64,000 nt of DNA from Bacteroidales bacterium UBA4116 (lineage in GTDB: Bacteria > Bacteroidota > Bacteroidia > Bacteroidales > Tannerellaceae), in assembly GCA_002381645.1 (NCBI GenBank), contig DFXE01000020.1, positions 1-64,000 on the forward strand, given 5' to 3'. This document shows positions 9,376 to 17,820 of the stretch, piece after piece. How positions within the stretch are numbered: the stretch's first letter is position 1; each line of letters begins with the position of its first letter. The position numbers and the translations under genes were made by a program. The notes under the pieces were generated by a model. That model was not told where the DNA came from, searched no databases, and worked only from the letters and a program-made list of their open reading frames with translations.

Positions 9376-10212
9376 TTATTTTAATATTTCCAATAACTTA
9401 TCAATTTTAGGAGCCATTATAATTTCAGTACGACGATTACGGCTACGTCCTTCCGCCGTACTATTATCGGCCACCGGCATAAATTCTCCCCTGCCGCATG
9501 GCTGGATCTGCAACGGATGTACACCGTAATCACCGGTTAATATACGGACAACCGATGTAGCGCGGATAACGCTCAAATCCCAGTTATCTTTGAACTGGAC
9601 GGTATGGATTGGTTTTGTATCCGTATGACCTTCGATATATACATCTATATCCGTTTGCTTATTTAAAACACCAGCCAACATGGCTAACGCTTCTTTCCCT
9701 CTTTTATCTACTTTTGCACTACCTGATTCGAATAATAATTTATCCGACATGGCCACATATACTTTGCCGTCTTTTTCCATAACCGTCAATTCGTCGCTCC
9801 CAAAACCCAGCAAAGCATCTTTCACATTTTTCAATAATAATTGTACCTTTTCATTCTGGGCCTTGATCATATCCTGCAATTCATTAATTGTTTGTTCACG
9901 GGTACTTAACTCACTCATTTTTTCATTCAGGAGAGCCATAAGTTTATCCTGTTCATTCAAATTGGAAGATAATAAATCCTGATAATTACGCAGAGAAATA
10001 CCCATTGTCGTAGTATCACGGAGTAAGCCTTCAATCCTTGCCGTAAGTTTTTCACTTCCGTCCAGACAATCTATCAATTGACGTTTTAAATCCTCCGACC
10101 GTTGAATAGCTTCGATACGTCCGTTCTCGGCCAACATATACTTTTTCTTGGTCACACAGGAAGACAAGCACAGCATCAGTACTGCGAAGATGTACACATA
10201 CGCTTTTTTCAT
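9376..10212 (-). CDS. OmpA-family peptidoglycan-binding lipoprotein
   Basis: Predicted lipoprotein with an OmpA C-terminal domain that would tether the outer membrane to peptidoglycan. The signal peptide ends in the lipobox CLSSC. Residues about 30-130 are heptad-rich and likely coiled coil (SEKLTARIEGLL, MIKAQNEKVQLLLKN). Residues about 150-265 form the OmpA domain, with IDVYIEGHTDT and the peptidoglycan-contact segment GRSRNRRTEI. It lacks a beta-barrel, so it resembles MotB/Pal-like tethers rather than OmpA itself. The upstream lactonase gene, on the same strand, ends 43 bp away, so the two may be co-transcribed. Confidence 0.9.
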   Translation of the reverse strand: MKKAYVYIFAVLMLCLSSCVTKKKYMLAENGRIEAIQRSEDLKRQLIDCLDGSEKLTARIEGLLRDTTTMGISLRNYQDLLSSNLNEQDKLMALLNEKMSELSTREQTINELQDMIKAQNEKVQLLLKNVKDALLGFGSDELTVMEKDGKVYVAMSDKLLFESGSAKVDKRGKEALAMLAGVLNKQTDIDVYIEGHTDTKPIHTVQFKDNWDLSVIRATSVVRILTGDYGVHPLQIQPCGRGEFMPVADNSTAEGRSRNRRTEIIMAPKIDKLLEILK

Positions 10213-10255
10213 ACTTGAAAATGAAAGTTTGTTATTTCTTAATAAGGACGGTCAC

Positions 10256-11320
10256 CTACATGAATTTCAGGCAGACCGGCATATCTATTTCAATATTTTT
10301 ATTAATATTAGTCAGCAAACCGGTATTTTCATCTATTTCGAAAATTTCAATCAGATTGCTATCGCGGCTCGCACATAAAAGATATTTACCATTAGGAGTG
10401 ATCACAAAATTACGCGGATGAATACCCGTCTCCTGATAACCCACTTTAGTTAGTTGTCCGTTTGTTTCGTTGATTGAAAAAACAGCAATACCGTCTCCTT
10501 TCAACCGGTTTGACGCATACAGGTATTTGCCATTGGGTGTAACCCCTATATCACCGCTGCCCTGGGCATTCAACGTATCGGCTTCTATGGTCTGGAATTC
10601 TTTCAGATCTTTCCCATCATAATTGAATCCGATCACAGTACCTGCCAGCTCATTGATTAAATATACAAATTTATGGGAAGGATGAAACACAAAATGACGA
10701 GGACCTGAACCGTCCGCGACTTTGAACGACGTCAATGTTTCTTCTTTAAGAAAATCCCCTTTTCCACTGTAATTGGTTTCCAGACGATATATCTGATCCG
10801 TACCTAAATCGGCAGCAAACAAATACTTCCCGTCAGGCGAAAACATGACACAATGCAGATGCGGCATTTCCTGTCGAGAAGAATCAGCACCATTACCTTC
10901 AAACAAGATCATCTGTGAGGCAGCTGATAATTTACCCGTGGAATCTGCATTAAATACCGTTATACTTCCGCCTCCGTAATTAGCTGTCACCACATGACCC
11001 GCTTCTTTATCCACTGCAATATTACAGGGAGCAGAAGCATAAGTCTGTTCGCTGTTCAATAAAGTCAGCTTTACCTCGTCCTTGTCGAAAGCAACGGCGT
11101 TTGCAAACGAAGGTTTGTCATCGTTCTCAGTTACGGTATAAATAAATTTCCCGCCCGGTGCTACTTCCAGATAAGAAGGGTTTTCGATCTTTACCATCGT
11201 AACGTATTCTGCGTTACCTGTATTTATATCGAATTTATACAGATACACGCCCTCACTTAATCCTAAAGTATAGGTTCCTACTAATAAGTACAAGATATTA
11301 TTCATAATATATTCAACCAT
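10256..11320 (-). CDS. Lactonase-family seven-bladed beta-propeller (6-phosphogluconolactonase, Pgl type)
   Basis: Predicted lactonase of the YbhE/Pgl beta-propeller family, which hydrolyses 6-phosphogluconolactone or related lactones. The propeller repeats are clear: NPSYLEVAPGGKFIYTV, APCNIAVDKEAGHVVTANYG, HLHCVMFSPDGKYLFAADLG, GPRHFVFHPSHKFVYLINE, GDIGVTPNGKYLYASNR and HPRNFVITPNGKYLLCAS. No convincing signal peptide is visible, which fits a cytosolic enzyme. A second in-frame Met at 11305 (MNNILYLLVGTYTLG) aligns better with family N-termini and may be the true start. The substrate is not certain, since other lactones are used by family members. Confidence 0.88.
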   Translation of the reverse strand: MVEYIMNNILYLLVGTYTLGLSEGVYLYKFDINTGNAEYVTMVKIENPSYLEVAPGGKFIYTVTENDDKPSFANAVAFDKDEVKLTLLNSEQTYASAPCNIAVDKEAGHVVTANYGGGSITVFNADSTGKLSAASQMILFEGNGADSSRQEMPHLHCVMFSPDGKYLFAADLGTDQIYRLETNYSGKGDFLKEETLTSFKVADGSGPRHFVFHPSHKFVYLINELAGTVIGFNYDGKDLKEFQTIEADTLNAQGSGDIGVTPNGKYLYASNRLKGDGIAVFSINETNGQLTKVGYQETGIHPRNFVITPNGKYLLCASRDSNLIEIFEIDENTGLLTNINKNIEIDMPVCLKFM

Positions 11321-11458
11321 TTTTATAACGTTTTGTTTAAGGTACTACATTAAAAACGCGTTGAAGATACACATTTCCTTTTACATCATCTTCCGCAGAA
11401 GAAGTATAAATTCACCATCTCTCCCACCCTGCAGTCGCACAACACAATAAATCTCCGT

Positions 11459-12055
11459 TTATTCCTTCAGCCCATAATGCGTATTATGCCTTAACCCCCG
11501 GCGGACGATCTTTTGTTCGAGTACCAGATTTTTAAGGTCCTTTAATGCCATATGCTTCGAACAACCGTTGATAGAACAACATTCTTTAGTAGATATAGTA
11601 CCGTACGTTCTGATATAGGCCAGAATATTCTGTTTACGCCGTTCCGGTGAAAATCCTTTCAAACGGCTGCCGGAGCTGTCGCGTTCAAACCGCATATTTT
11701 TGAGCTTATTTTTCAACAAACCCGAACACCGGAAATTAACTTTACTGAAACGCACCAGAGAGGGGACGATCTTCTTCTCATCCGTCAGCGGAGGACATTT
11801 AAGGGATACGTTGAAGGTACCCAGCCCCTCCAGTTCAATAATGTCGCCGCAGGAGAGGTGAAATTCCATACGGCTGCGGAAGGCTTCCAATAAACCTTTC
11901 ACATCAGCAGAAGAAAAAGACGATATCTGTGAAATTTCTTCCACCAGACGGTCGATACGGATCGTTGTTTGTTTTACTAAACGGGCATGAAGTTTTGAGT
12001 TTTTTTCATCTTCCCCATGTCCGGGATTTCTGAATAAATTGTAAGTAGCTGCCAT
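11459..12055 (-). CDS. HU-HIG-type DNA-binding protein with C-terminal winged-helix-like domain
   Basis: Predicted nucleoid-type DNA-binding protein of the Bacteroidota HU-HIG group. Residues about 1-125 carry the HU-like fold: conserved helical part (RLVEEISQISSFSSADVKGLLEAF) then ELEGLGTFNVSLKCPP and a basic segment. Residues about 134-198 (PERRKQNILAYIRTYGTISTKECCSINGCSKHMALKDLKNLV) look like a DeoR/winged-helix module, so this is a two-domain DNA binder. The region upstream holds the four-copy 22-bp dyad array at 12131-12218, a plausible target or operator. Proteins of this group often occur near VapE/VirE-type genes in Bacteroidales; a VapE gene lies at 61.9 kb here. Confidence 0.82.
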   Translation of the reverse strand: MAATYNLFRNPGHGEDEKNSKLHARLVKQTTIRIDRLVEEISQISSFSSADVKGLLEAFRSRMEFHLSCGDIIELEGLGTFNVSLKCPPLTDEKKIVPSLVRFSKVNFRCSGLLKNKLKNMRFERDSSGSRLKGFSPERRKQNILAYIRTYGTISTKECCSINGCSKHMALKDLKNLVLEQKIVRRGLRHNTHYGLKE

Positions 12056-12100
12056 GGTAATACATAGTTATAAGGATGATTAAATAAAAACAGTTGTAAG

Positions 12101-12110
12101 TTTCCGGAAA
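12101..12110. repeat. 10-bp perfect palindrome in the HU-HIG upstream region
   Basis: TTTCCGGAAA is a perfect palindrome 46 bp upstream of the HU-HIG start codon and 21 bp before the 22-bp dyad array. It could be a protein-binding site; no direct evidence. Confidence 0.4.
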
Positions 12111-12130
12111 AAGTACCGCATAATTTAGTA

Positions 12131-12218
12131 TTCGACCTGCGTCGAACAGTTATACTAGCTTTGTCAGACAATTATCCGACCCTCGTCGAACAGTTGTTCC
12201 ACCTTTGCCGGATGCCTT
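12131..12218. repeat. Array A: four dyads at exact 22-bp period between the HU-HIG gene and a lipoprotein gene
   Basis: Sites start at 12131, 12153, 12175 and 12197. The 16-bp cores are TTCGAC-CTGC-GTCGAA (perfect dyad), TACTAG-CTTT-GTCAGA (degenerate), TCCGAC-CCTC-GTCGAA (one mismatch) and TTCCAC-CTTT-GCCGGA (degenerate). Over 22 bp, copies 1 and 3 match at 18 positions and other compared pairs at 11-14. Copy 2 contains TAGCTTTG (12156-12163), a -7 promoter match pointing right. The array lies 75 bp upstream of the HU-HIG start and about 230 bp upstream of the divergent lipoprotein. It resembles iterons or a cooperative operator. Confidence 0.75.
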
Positions 12219-12270
12219 AAAGATAAAGAATTTATCCCGAATGTATGTACATGTTAGGCATAATTCTTCC

Positions 12271-12278
12271 TATATTTG
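12271..12278 (+). promoter_or_regulatory. -7 promoter element for the 12.4-kb lipoprotein gene
   Basis: TATATTTG (followed by T) matches TAnnTTTG. It gives a leader of about 165 nt before the ATG at 12449. Between the array (ending 12218) and this element, and in the leader itself, I see no other structured element. Confidence 0.6.
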
Positions 12279-12448
12279 TAAACATAGCGAAAGATGAAAG
12301 CAATTGTGCGGGCTTACACGCAAAGATTGTCGAACCGCATCCTATATTTTTTAAATATGTTATTCTTTTATCTGGCCCGAGTATAAATCGCATATTTTTA
12401 TTTAAGTTTGTGCAGAATATATATTTATTGACTACTAATTCAGAACAT

Positions 12449-13087
12449 ATGAAAACGATAAAATCTTTTTTCCTGACCACTTCTCTATTTGCATTAACAT
12501 TCGCAAATATCGGATGTAGTGACGATGACGATAAAAATGAAAGTGTAGAAATGCCGCCAACAGCAAGTATCGTTAATGTAACCGCTACGGTAACCGGTAT
12601 AAGTGATTTGGTTGATCACGTATATCTATCTAAGGATGACTTTGGTAAAGATATTTTCACTAGATCCGCATTCCAGGATAATAAATTCACATTTGATCTT
12701 TCAAAAGTTAATGTGGATGACAAATATTTGTACCCAATAAGTTCTGATGAAATATATAAAAATCATATAATAAGCGACAGAGCTGCTAAAATGACTTATG
12801 GTCAATTTATTGGTTTTAATGATAGTAAGCCGGTTGGCCTTTTTAATTATACACAAAAAAATCAAATTTTCGGTAAAAGCGCTTATTATGTTTATGTGGA
12901 TAGAGACGTAACAGTTACCGGTAAATTTGAGAAAAGTAAGAATGTATTTATAGTAACTAATTGTTCTTTTTTGAAAGGTTGGAATCAGGTTAATTTTTAT
13001 GCAGAAGAGTCGGAAAAGCAGCACACTGATATCTGGATAACTGCCAGCTTCGATGGATTGAAATGGGAATATATAGCGTTTAAGTGA
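12449..13087 (+). CDS. Hypothetical lipoprotein
   Basis: Small exported lipoprotein of unknown function. The start at 12449 is preferred because it begins a signal peptide (MKTIKSFFLTTSLFALTFA) with the lipobox ANIGC followed by an acidic SDDDDKNE tether, typical for surface-exposed Bacteroidota lipoproteins. The same frame is open upstream to an ATG at 12245, but that ATG lies before the predicted promoter. The mature part (about 190 residues) is beta-rich and hydrophilic, with no motif I recognise; it ends ITASFDGLKWEYIAFK. Codon use is AT-rich compared with its neighbours. The next gene, an AraC regulator, is on the same strand 157 bp downstream. Confidence 0.75.
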   Translation: MKTIKSFFLTTSLFALTFANIGCSDDDDKNESVEMPPTASIVNVTATVTGISDLVDHVYLSKDDFGKDIFTRSAFQDNKFTFDLSKVNVDDKYLYPISSDEIYKNHIISDRAAKMTYGQFIGFNDSKPVGLFNYTQKNQIFGKSAYYVYVDRDVTVTGKFEKSKNVFIVTNCSFLKGWNQVNFYAEESEKQHTDIWITASFDGLKWEYIAFK

Positions 13088-13244
13088 GGTGTTGAGTTAT
13101 TTGAAGTAGTGCAAAACATTTTGATTTATAGTTATTTAATTGTAACCTATCCGTAACCACCCAGTCCATCTAACTACGGACACTTTTGATTTTCAATAGC
13201 TTACTTTTCGATTCCTTATATTGGACAAAAACAAATGATACAAG

Positions 13245-14120
13245 ATGGAAATTCCGGTACGTACACTTGACACTTTTTTGGGTAGCCACCATACACCTTA
13301 CTTACCTTTTAACATCGAAATGTTTGCATATCCCGGGCCGGAGGACGCAAAAGAAATCCACCGCCACAATTATTTTCAGATTCTTTGTATAGACCAGGGC
13401 ACGGTACAACAAAGCATCGAACAGGATAGTTACCGTTTGGTAAGTGGGGATATCTCGGTCATTTTTCCTAAACAGATCCACATGATCGAATTTTCTCCCG
13501 GATGCAAAGGTGTAGTGATCCGTTTTGACGAAGTGTTATTTTGTTCGGATATTCTGAAAAAAGAGCTCAGCGCTTATAATATAGACCTTTATAATAAACT
13601 GAACTATATCAGACTAAGCAGAGAGAAGTACAGGCATATCCGTAAAATGGCAGACAATATCCACGATCTGCATACCCATATCACACCTATTAAAAAAGAG
13701 CAGATCCGCTTTTATATCAAAATTCTACTTTTGCAATTAATCGAAGATGTACACGATGATGTATTGCCGGGTAAAAACCTGCCGACCATCAATGTATACG
13801 CACGATTCAAGGAACTGATCGACGAACAGTACACCGAAACCAAAACAGTAGCCGGATTTGCGTCACAACTTGGCTTATCCACCAAAAAACTCAACGAAAT
13901 ATGTAAAAAAGAAACCGGTTCCACAGCGCTTTCTGTTATCCATGAACGGAAAATGCTCGAGATAAAACGGATGCTTCTCTTTTCGGGCGAGACAAATAAA
14001 GAGATCGCCTTTAAGCTGGGATTTGCTTCGCCCTCCGCACTTAACAAATTCATCTTTACCAAAACCGGTAAAACTCCCACGGAATTAAAAAAGAACTTAT
14101 CACAAACATATAAGCAATAG
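13245..14120 (+). CDS. AraC-family transcriptional regulator
   Basis: DNA-binding regulator of 291 residues. The N-terminal half is a cupin-like sensor domain (EIHRHNYFQILCIDQGTVQQ, SGDISVIFPKQIHMIEF). The C-terminal 100 residues form the two-helix-turn-helix AraC domain: TVAGFASQLGLSTKKLNEICKK as the first HTH and NKEIAFKLGFASPSALNKFI as the second, followed by KTGKTPTELKKN. The ligand is not inferable. It sits 84 bp upstream of the iron alcohol dehydrogenase gene on the same strand, which makes that gene a likely target. Confidence 0.92.
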   Translation: MEIPVRTLDTFLGSHHTPYLPFNIEMFAYPGPEDAKEIHRHNYFQILCIDQGTVQQSIEQDSYRLVSGDISVIFPKQIHMIEFSPGCKGVVIRFDEVLFCSDILKKELSAYNIDLYNKLNYIRLSREKYRHIRKMADNIHDLHTHITPIKKEQIRFYIKILLLQLIEDVHDDVLPGKNLPTINVYARFKELIDEQYTETKTVAGFASQLGLSTKKLNEICKKETGSTALSVIHERKMLEIKRMLLFSGETNKEIAFKLGFASPSALNKFIFTKTGKTPTELKKNLSQTYKQ

Positions 14121-14204
14121 GATTAAATGGATAATGCAACCGGAAAAATGAAATATTACTTTTACATCCGGATATATTATCTGACTTAATTTAAGAAAAA
14201 CAGT

Positions 14205-15356
14205 ATGAGTAAATTATTTCTTGCCGGCGAAGTATTCCACGGCGTAAACACCTTGTCCGAATTAAAGAACCTGAAAGGTAGTAAAGCAATCGTAGTGACC
14301 GGAGGTAATTCAGTACGTAAAAACGGTGTATTAGACAAGACATTGGCTTACCTGAAGGAAGCCGGAATGGAAACAACCGTATTCGACGGCGTCGAACCCG
14401 ATCCGTCTGTAGGAACAGTATTGAAAGGCGCTGAAGCATTCCGCAAATTCAATCCGGACTGGATTGTAGGCTTAGGAGGCTGTTCCGCCATTGATGCCGC
14501 TAAAACAATGTGGATATATTACGAATATCCGGATACGAAATTCGAAGATATCGCCAAACCATTCAGCGTTCCGGCTTTACGCAAAAAGGCAAAATTTGTG
14601 GCCATTCCTTCTACCAGTGGTACCGGAACGGAAATGACGGGATTGGCAGTGATCACTGACCGCGAAAAGGGCGTAAAATATCCGGTCGTATCGTACGAAC
14701 TAACACCGGATATTGCCATTGTAGACGGTGAAATATGCAAAACAATGCCAAAAGACGTTACTGCCAATACAGGGTTAGATGCCTTGACGCATTGCGTGGA
14801 AGCATATGTGTCAAATATTGAAGATAATTATGCCGACGCATTTGCCAAAGGAGGGATACAGCTGGTGTTCTCCAACTTGAAAGAAGCGGTTGAAAACCCC
14901 GATAACCTGACAGCCCGCCAAAACATGCACGACGCATCATGCCTCGGTGGTTTTGCCTTTACAAACGCATGGCTGGGTATCGTCCACTCGCTTGCTCACC
15001 AGATAGGCGCTTTGTATGGCATCCCCCACGGATGTGCAAATGCGATATTGTTACCCAATGTGATCCGTTTCAACAGCAAGAGCACGGAAAAATACAAAGA
15101 CCTTGCAGAAATGTTTTGTAAAGAAACAGCCGAAGATTTTGCTGCCGAAGTAGAAAAACTGAGGACCGACGTAGGTGTAGCGCCTTCAATAAAAGCATAC
15201 GGGGTAAGCGAATCCGACTGGAACAAGAACCTCGAATATATCTCGGCCAATGCAATGAATGATCCCTGCACCGGATTCAATCCCCGCAAACCGGCAGTAG
15301 AGGAGCTCTCCAGCATTTATCAGGCTTGTTATGACGGCGTAAAAGTAGATTTCTAA
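14205..15356 (+). CDS. Iron-containing alcohol dehydrogenase (group III)
   Basis: Cytosolic NAD(P)H-dependent alcohol/aldehyde oxidoreductase, 383 residues, the normal family length. The nucleotide-binding region shows VGLGGCSAIDAAKTMWI (GGGSxxDxAK-like) and IPSTSGTGTEMTG. The metal ligands are in GLDALTHCVEAYVS and in IVHSLAHQIGALYGIPHGCANAILLP, the family's Fe-ADH signature with Asp and three His. It resembles butanol or lactaldehyde dehydrogenases, but substrate preference cannot be fixed. A strong terminator follows at 15407-15440, so the gene stands alone or with araC upstream. In an anaerobe it would dispose of reducing equivalents by aldehyde reduction. Confidence 0.92.
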   Translation: MSKLFLAGEVFHGVNTLSELKNLKGSKAIVVTGGNSVRKNGVLDKTLAYLKEAGMETTVFDGVEPDPSVGTVLKGAEAFRKFNPDWIVGLGGCSAIDAAKTMWIYYEYPDTKFEDIAKPFSVPALRKKAKFVAIPSTSGTGTEMTGLAVITDREKGVKYPVVSYELTPDIAIVDGEICKTMPKDVTANTGLDALTHCVEAYVSNIEDNYADAFAKGGIQLVFSNLKEAVENPDNLTARQNMHDASCLGGFAFTNAWLGIVHSLAHQIGALYGIPHGCANAILLPNVIRFNSKSTEKYKDLAEMFCKETAEDFAAEVEKLRTDVGVAPSIKAYGVSESDWNKNLEYISANAMNDPCTGFNPRKPAVEELSSIYQACYDGVKVDF

Positions 15357-15406
15357 AATAAACGTACACATAAAACTTTTTATCAGCCGGTAAAAAGGAG
15401 TTGAAG

Positions 15407-15440
15407 ACCGCCATAAATATTTTTATGGCGGTTTTTTTTA
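15407..15440 (+). terminator. Rho-independent terminator after the alcohol dehydrogenase gene
   Basis: An 11-bp perfect stem, ACCGCCATAAA (15407-15417) with TTTATGGCGGT (15422-15432), has a 4-nt loop and a T7A tail. Confidence 0.93.
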
Positions 15441-15525
15441 TGGATCAAATTGTGGGTAATCTGGTAAAACTTTAAACTTTCAGAAGTGTTATAGGAAATA
15501 AGTATTCATAGATAAAAACAAAAAT

Positions 15526-17256
15526 ATGGCGCAAATGATTAAATCAGGCATTGCGATGCTGAATATACTTGAAAGCTGGGGAGTAGATCATGTATACGGT
15601 ATTCCCGGAGGTTCATTTAATTCTATAATGAACGCTTTTTATGAAAAACAGGATAGCATGAGATTCATACAGGTACGGCATGAGGAAGTAGGAGCAATCG
15701 CCGCAGCCGCAGATGCTAAACTGACGGGAAAAATAGGGGTATGTTTCGGTACCGCCGGTCCTGGCGCTACGCACCTTTTCAACGGACTTTACGACGCACA
15801 GATGGATAAAGTGCCGGTATTGGCTCTGATCGGCCAGGTTCCTTCCACATCGATGAATTATAATGCTTTCCAGGAAATGAACGAAAATCCGATGTTTGTA
15901 GATGTAAGTGTTTACAACCGTACGGTGATGAATCCCCAAAGCCTTCCTTTTATTGTAGACGAAGCCATTCGCAAAGCGTATGAATATAAAGGTGTATCTG
16001 TTGTTACGATCCCGGTAGATTACGGTTTCGACGATATCCCCGATGTCAATATATCGTCGGCAAAAAACCACCGCATCGGTTTTCAGATGCCCGACCCCAA
16101 AGACATCGATGCTGCGGTGGAATTGATCGAACGGTCGGAAAGGCCTGTCATGTACGTCGGACAGGGCGCACGTGGTGCAAAAGACGAGATCATTGCTTTA
16201 TCCGAACACTTTTCAATGCCTATCGTTCTCACTGTCCTGGCAAAAGGCATTATTCCCGACAATACGGAAAATTATATGGGAATGGCGGCGAGGGTATCTA
16301 CCAAGCCCGCTAATGAGTCTTTGCAGGAAAGCGACCTTATTCTATTTATCGGCAGCGATTTTCCCTTTGCACGTATCTTTTTCCCCGCGGATGTAAAGTT
16401 CATCCAGGTAGATATTAATCCATCCAAATTAGGTAGCCGTCATAAAACGGATGTAGCTATTCTGGGGGACGCAAAAGAAACGATGAAACAATTTATTAGT
16501 AAAGGAAAAAAGAAACCCGTCACCAAATTCCTTGAAGCAAACCGTCAAAACCGACGCAATTGGATGGATTGGCTCCATAGCTTTGAAGACCGCGACGATG
16601 TGCCTCTCCGCGCCGAACCTGTTTTTAAAGAAATTAACCGCATTGCTACAGACGATGCGATCTTTATCACAGATGTAGGAAATGTAACGATCCATGCCAT
16701 CCGTTTACTCGATATGAACGGTGAAGGCCAGCAATTTACTACTTCCGGCCTTTTCGCCACCATGGGTTACGGTATACCGGGCGGCATTGCAGCCAAGCTG
16801 AGTTATACCGGGCGGCAGGTATTTACGTTAAGCGGCGACGGTGGTTTTGCCATGGTGATGCAGGATATCATCACTCAGGTGAAATATAAGTTACCGGTGA
16901 TCAATATTGTTTTTTCAAACGACTCTTTCGGTTTTATTGAAGCCGAACAGGAAGATACCAAACAGCCTAAATACGGCGTAAACCTTACCGGGGCAGATTA
17001 TGCCAAAATAGGGGAAGCCATGGGTGCTAAAAGCTTTACGGTTACGCACAGGGAACAACTTCAACAGGTTTTTGATGAAGCAAGGGATAGCGATATTCCC
17101 GTTGTTATCGACATCAAAATGGAAAACAAACGCCCCTTCCCTGCCGAAGCTTTTGTACTGGATATTGAGAAGTTCGGTAAAGAAAAAGTAGAAGCGTTTA
17201 AAAAAAGATATGAAGTACAGGATATGCCCCTGCTGAAATATCTGCTAAAGGAATAA
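15526..17256 (+). CDS. Pyruvate oxidase (SpxB/Pox type), thiamine-diphosphate and FAD dependent
   Basis: Predicted pyruvate oxidase converting pyruvate, phosphate and O2 to acetyl phosphate, CO2 and H2O2. The protein (576 residues) follows streptococcal SpxB along its length: GVDHVYGIPGG, the ThDP-activating Glu in IQVRHEEVGAIAAAADAK, GTAGPGATHLFNGLYDAQMD, FQEMNENPMF, LFIGSDFPFA, FIQVDINPSKLGSRH, and the ThDP motif SGDGGFAMVMQDI with INIVFSNDSFGFIE. It lacks acetolactate-synthase hallmarks and has no regulatory-subunit gene beside it. A ubiquinone-dependent or electron-acceptor-linked variant is possible. umuDC lies 107 bp downstream behind its own promoter. Confidence 0.82.
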   Translation: MAQMIKSGIAMLNILESWGVDHVYGIPGGSFNSIMNAFYEKQDSMRFIQVRHEEVGAIAAAADAKLTGKIGVCFGTAGPGATHLFNGLYDAQMDKVPVLALIGQVPSTSMNYNAFQEMNENPMFVDVSVYNRTVMNPQSLPFIVDEAIRKAYEYKGVSVVTIPVDYGFDDIPDVNISSAKNHRIGFQMPDPKDIDAAVELIERSERPVMYVGQGARGAKDEIIALSEHFSMPIVLTVLAKGIIPDNTENYMGMAARVSTKPANESLQESDLILFIGSDFPFARIFFPADVKFIQVDINPSKLGSRHKTDVAILGDAKETMKQFISKGKKKPVTKFLEANRQNRRNWMDWLHSFEDRDDVPLRAEPVFKEINRIATDDAIFITDVGNVTIHAIRLLDMNGEGQQFTTSGLFATMGYGIPGGIAAKLSYTGRQVFTLSGDGGFAMVMQDIITQVKYKLPVINIVFSNDSFGFIEAEQEDTKQPKYGVNLTGADYAKIGEAMGAKSFTVTHREQLQQVFDEARDSDIPVVIDIKMENKRPFPAEAFVLDIEKFGKEKVEAFKKRYEVQDMPLLKYLLKE

Positions 17257-17338
17257 TAAGAGCATAATTGAATAAATAAAGGTAGATATTGCAAACTTAT
17301 TTAGGGATTCTATCTCTTTCTTCAGATTTTACAATCCA

Positions 17339-17346
17339 TATATTTG
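17339..17346 (+). promoter_or_regulatory. -7 promoter element for umuDC
   Basis: TATATTTG followed by T matches TAnnTTTG and lies 18 bp before the chosen umuD ATG. It rules out the upstream ATG-like start at 17289. Confidence 0.6.
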
Positions 17347-17363
17347 TAAAAGTAAAAAAGGAT

Positions 17364-17819
17364 ATGAAGAAGAATCAAAAAGTGTTGGATATCTACCGGA
17401 TTGACCTCGACTATAATACGCCGTTGGAATTGCCTCTGGCAGAAGATATCAGGGCCGGATTTGCCAGTCCGGCCACCGAATATGAATGCCCGCCTATCGA
17501 TTTGAATAAAGAATTGGTAAGGCATCCTGAAGCTACTTTCTACGGAAGGGTAAACGGCGACAGTATGGTGGATGCCGGTATTTCCGATGGCGATATCTTA
17601 GTGATCGATAAATTACTCGAACCCTATAACGGAGCAGTAGCCGTTTGCATTATCGACGGGGAATTCACCGTAAAATACATACAGATAGAAAAAGACGTTA
17701 TATGGCTTGTCCCGGCTAACGATTCATATAAAGCGGTTAAAGTAACGGAAGAAAACAGTTTTATGATATGGGGCATTGTAACCTATTCCATTAAAAACCA
17801 CACGCGCAAAAAGACATGA
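17364..17819 (+). CDS. umuD: UmuD-like S24 self-cleaving subunit of DNA polymerase V
   Basis: Translesion polymerase accessory protein, activated by RecA-stimulated self-cleavage. The start at 17364 follows a -7 element and gives a 151-residue protein; the frame is open to 17289 but transcription should begin after that. The cleavage site is probably Ala31-Gly32 in RAGFASPA. The catalytic dyad is Ser67 in VNGDSMVDAGI and Lys104 in GEFTVKYI, in normal spacing. The gene ends one base before the umuC ATG, so the two are co-translated. The N-terminus has no helix-turn-helix, so it is UmuD rather than LexA. Confidence 0.92.
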   Translation: MKKNQKVLDIYRIDLDYNTPLELPLAEDIRAGFASPATEYECPPIDLNKELVRHPEATFYGRVNGDSMVDAGISDGDILVIDKLLEPYNGAVAVCIIDGEFTVKYIQIEKDVIWLVPANDSYKAVKVTEENSFMIWGIVTYSIKNHTRKKT

Positions 17820-17820
17820 T

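Noticed and set aside
12131..12218. Possible short CRISPR array
   Set aside because: The period is 22 bp with only 6-bp spacers and degenerate repeats; no cas genes are near. Iteron or operator sites fit better. The same applies to 61638-61725.
12245..12448. N-terminal extension of the 12.4-kb lipoprotein
   Set aside because: The promoter element at 12271 lies inside it and the lipoprotein signal starts at 12449.
14140..14171. CCGGA/TCCGG hairpin between araC and the alcohol dehydrogenase gene
   Set aside because: A 5-bp stem with a 22-nt loop and no T-tract; likely chance.
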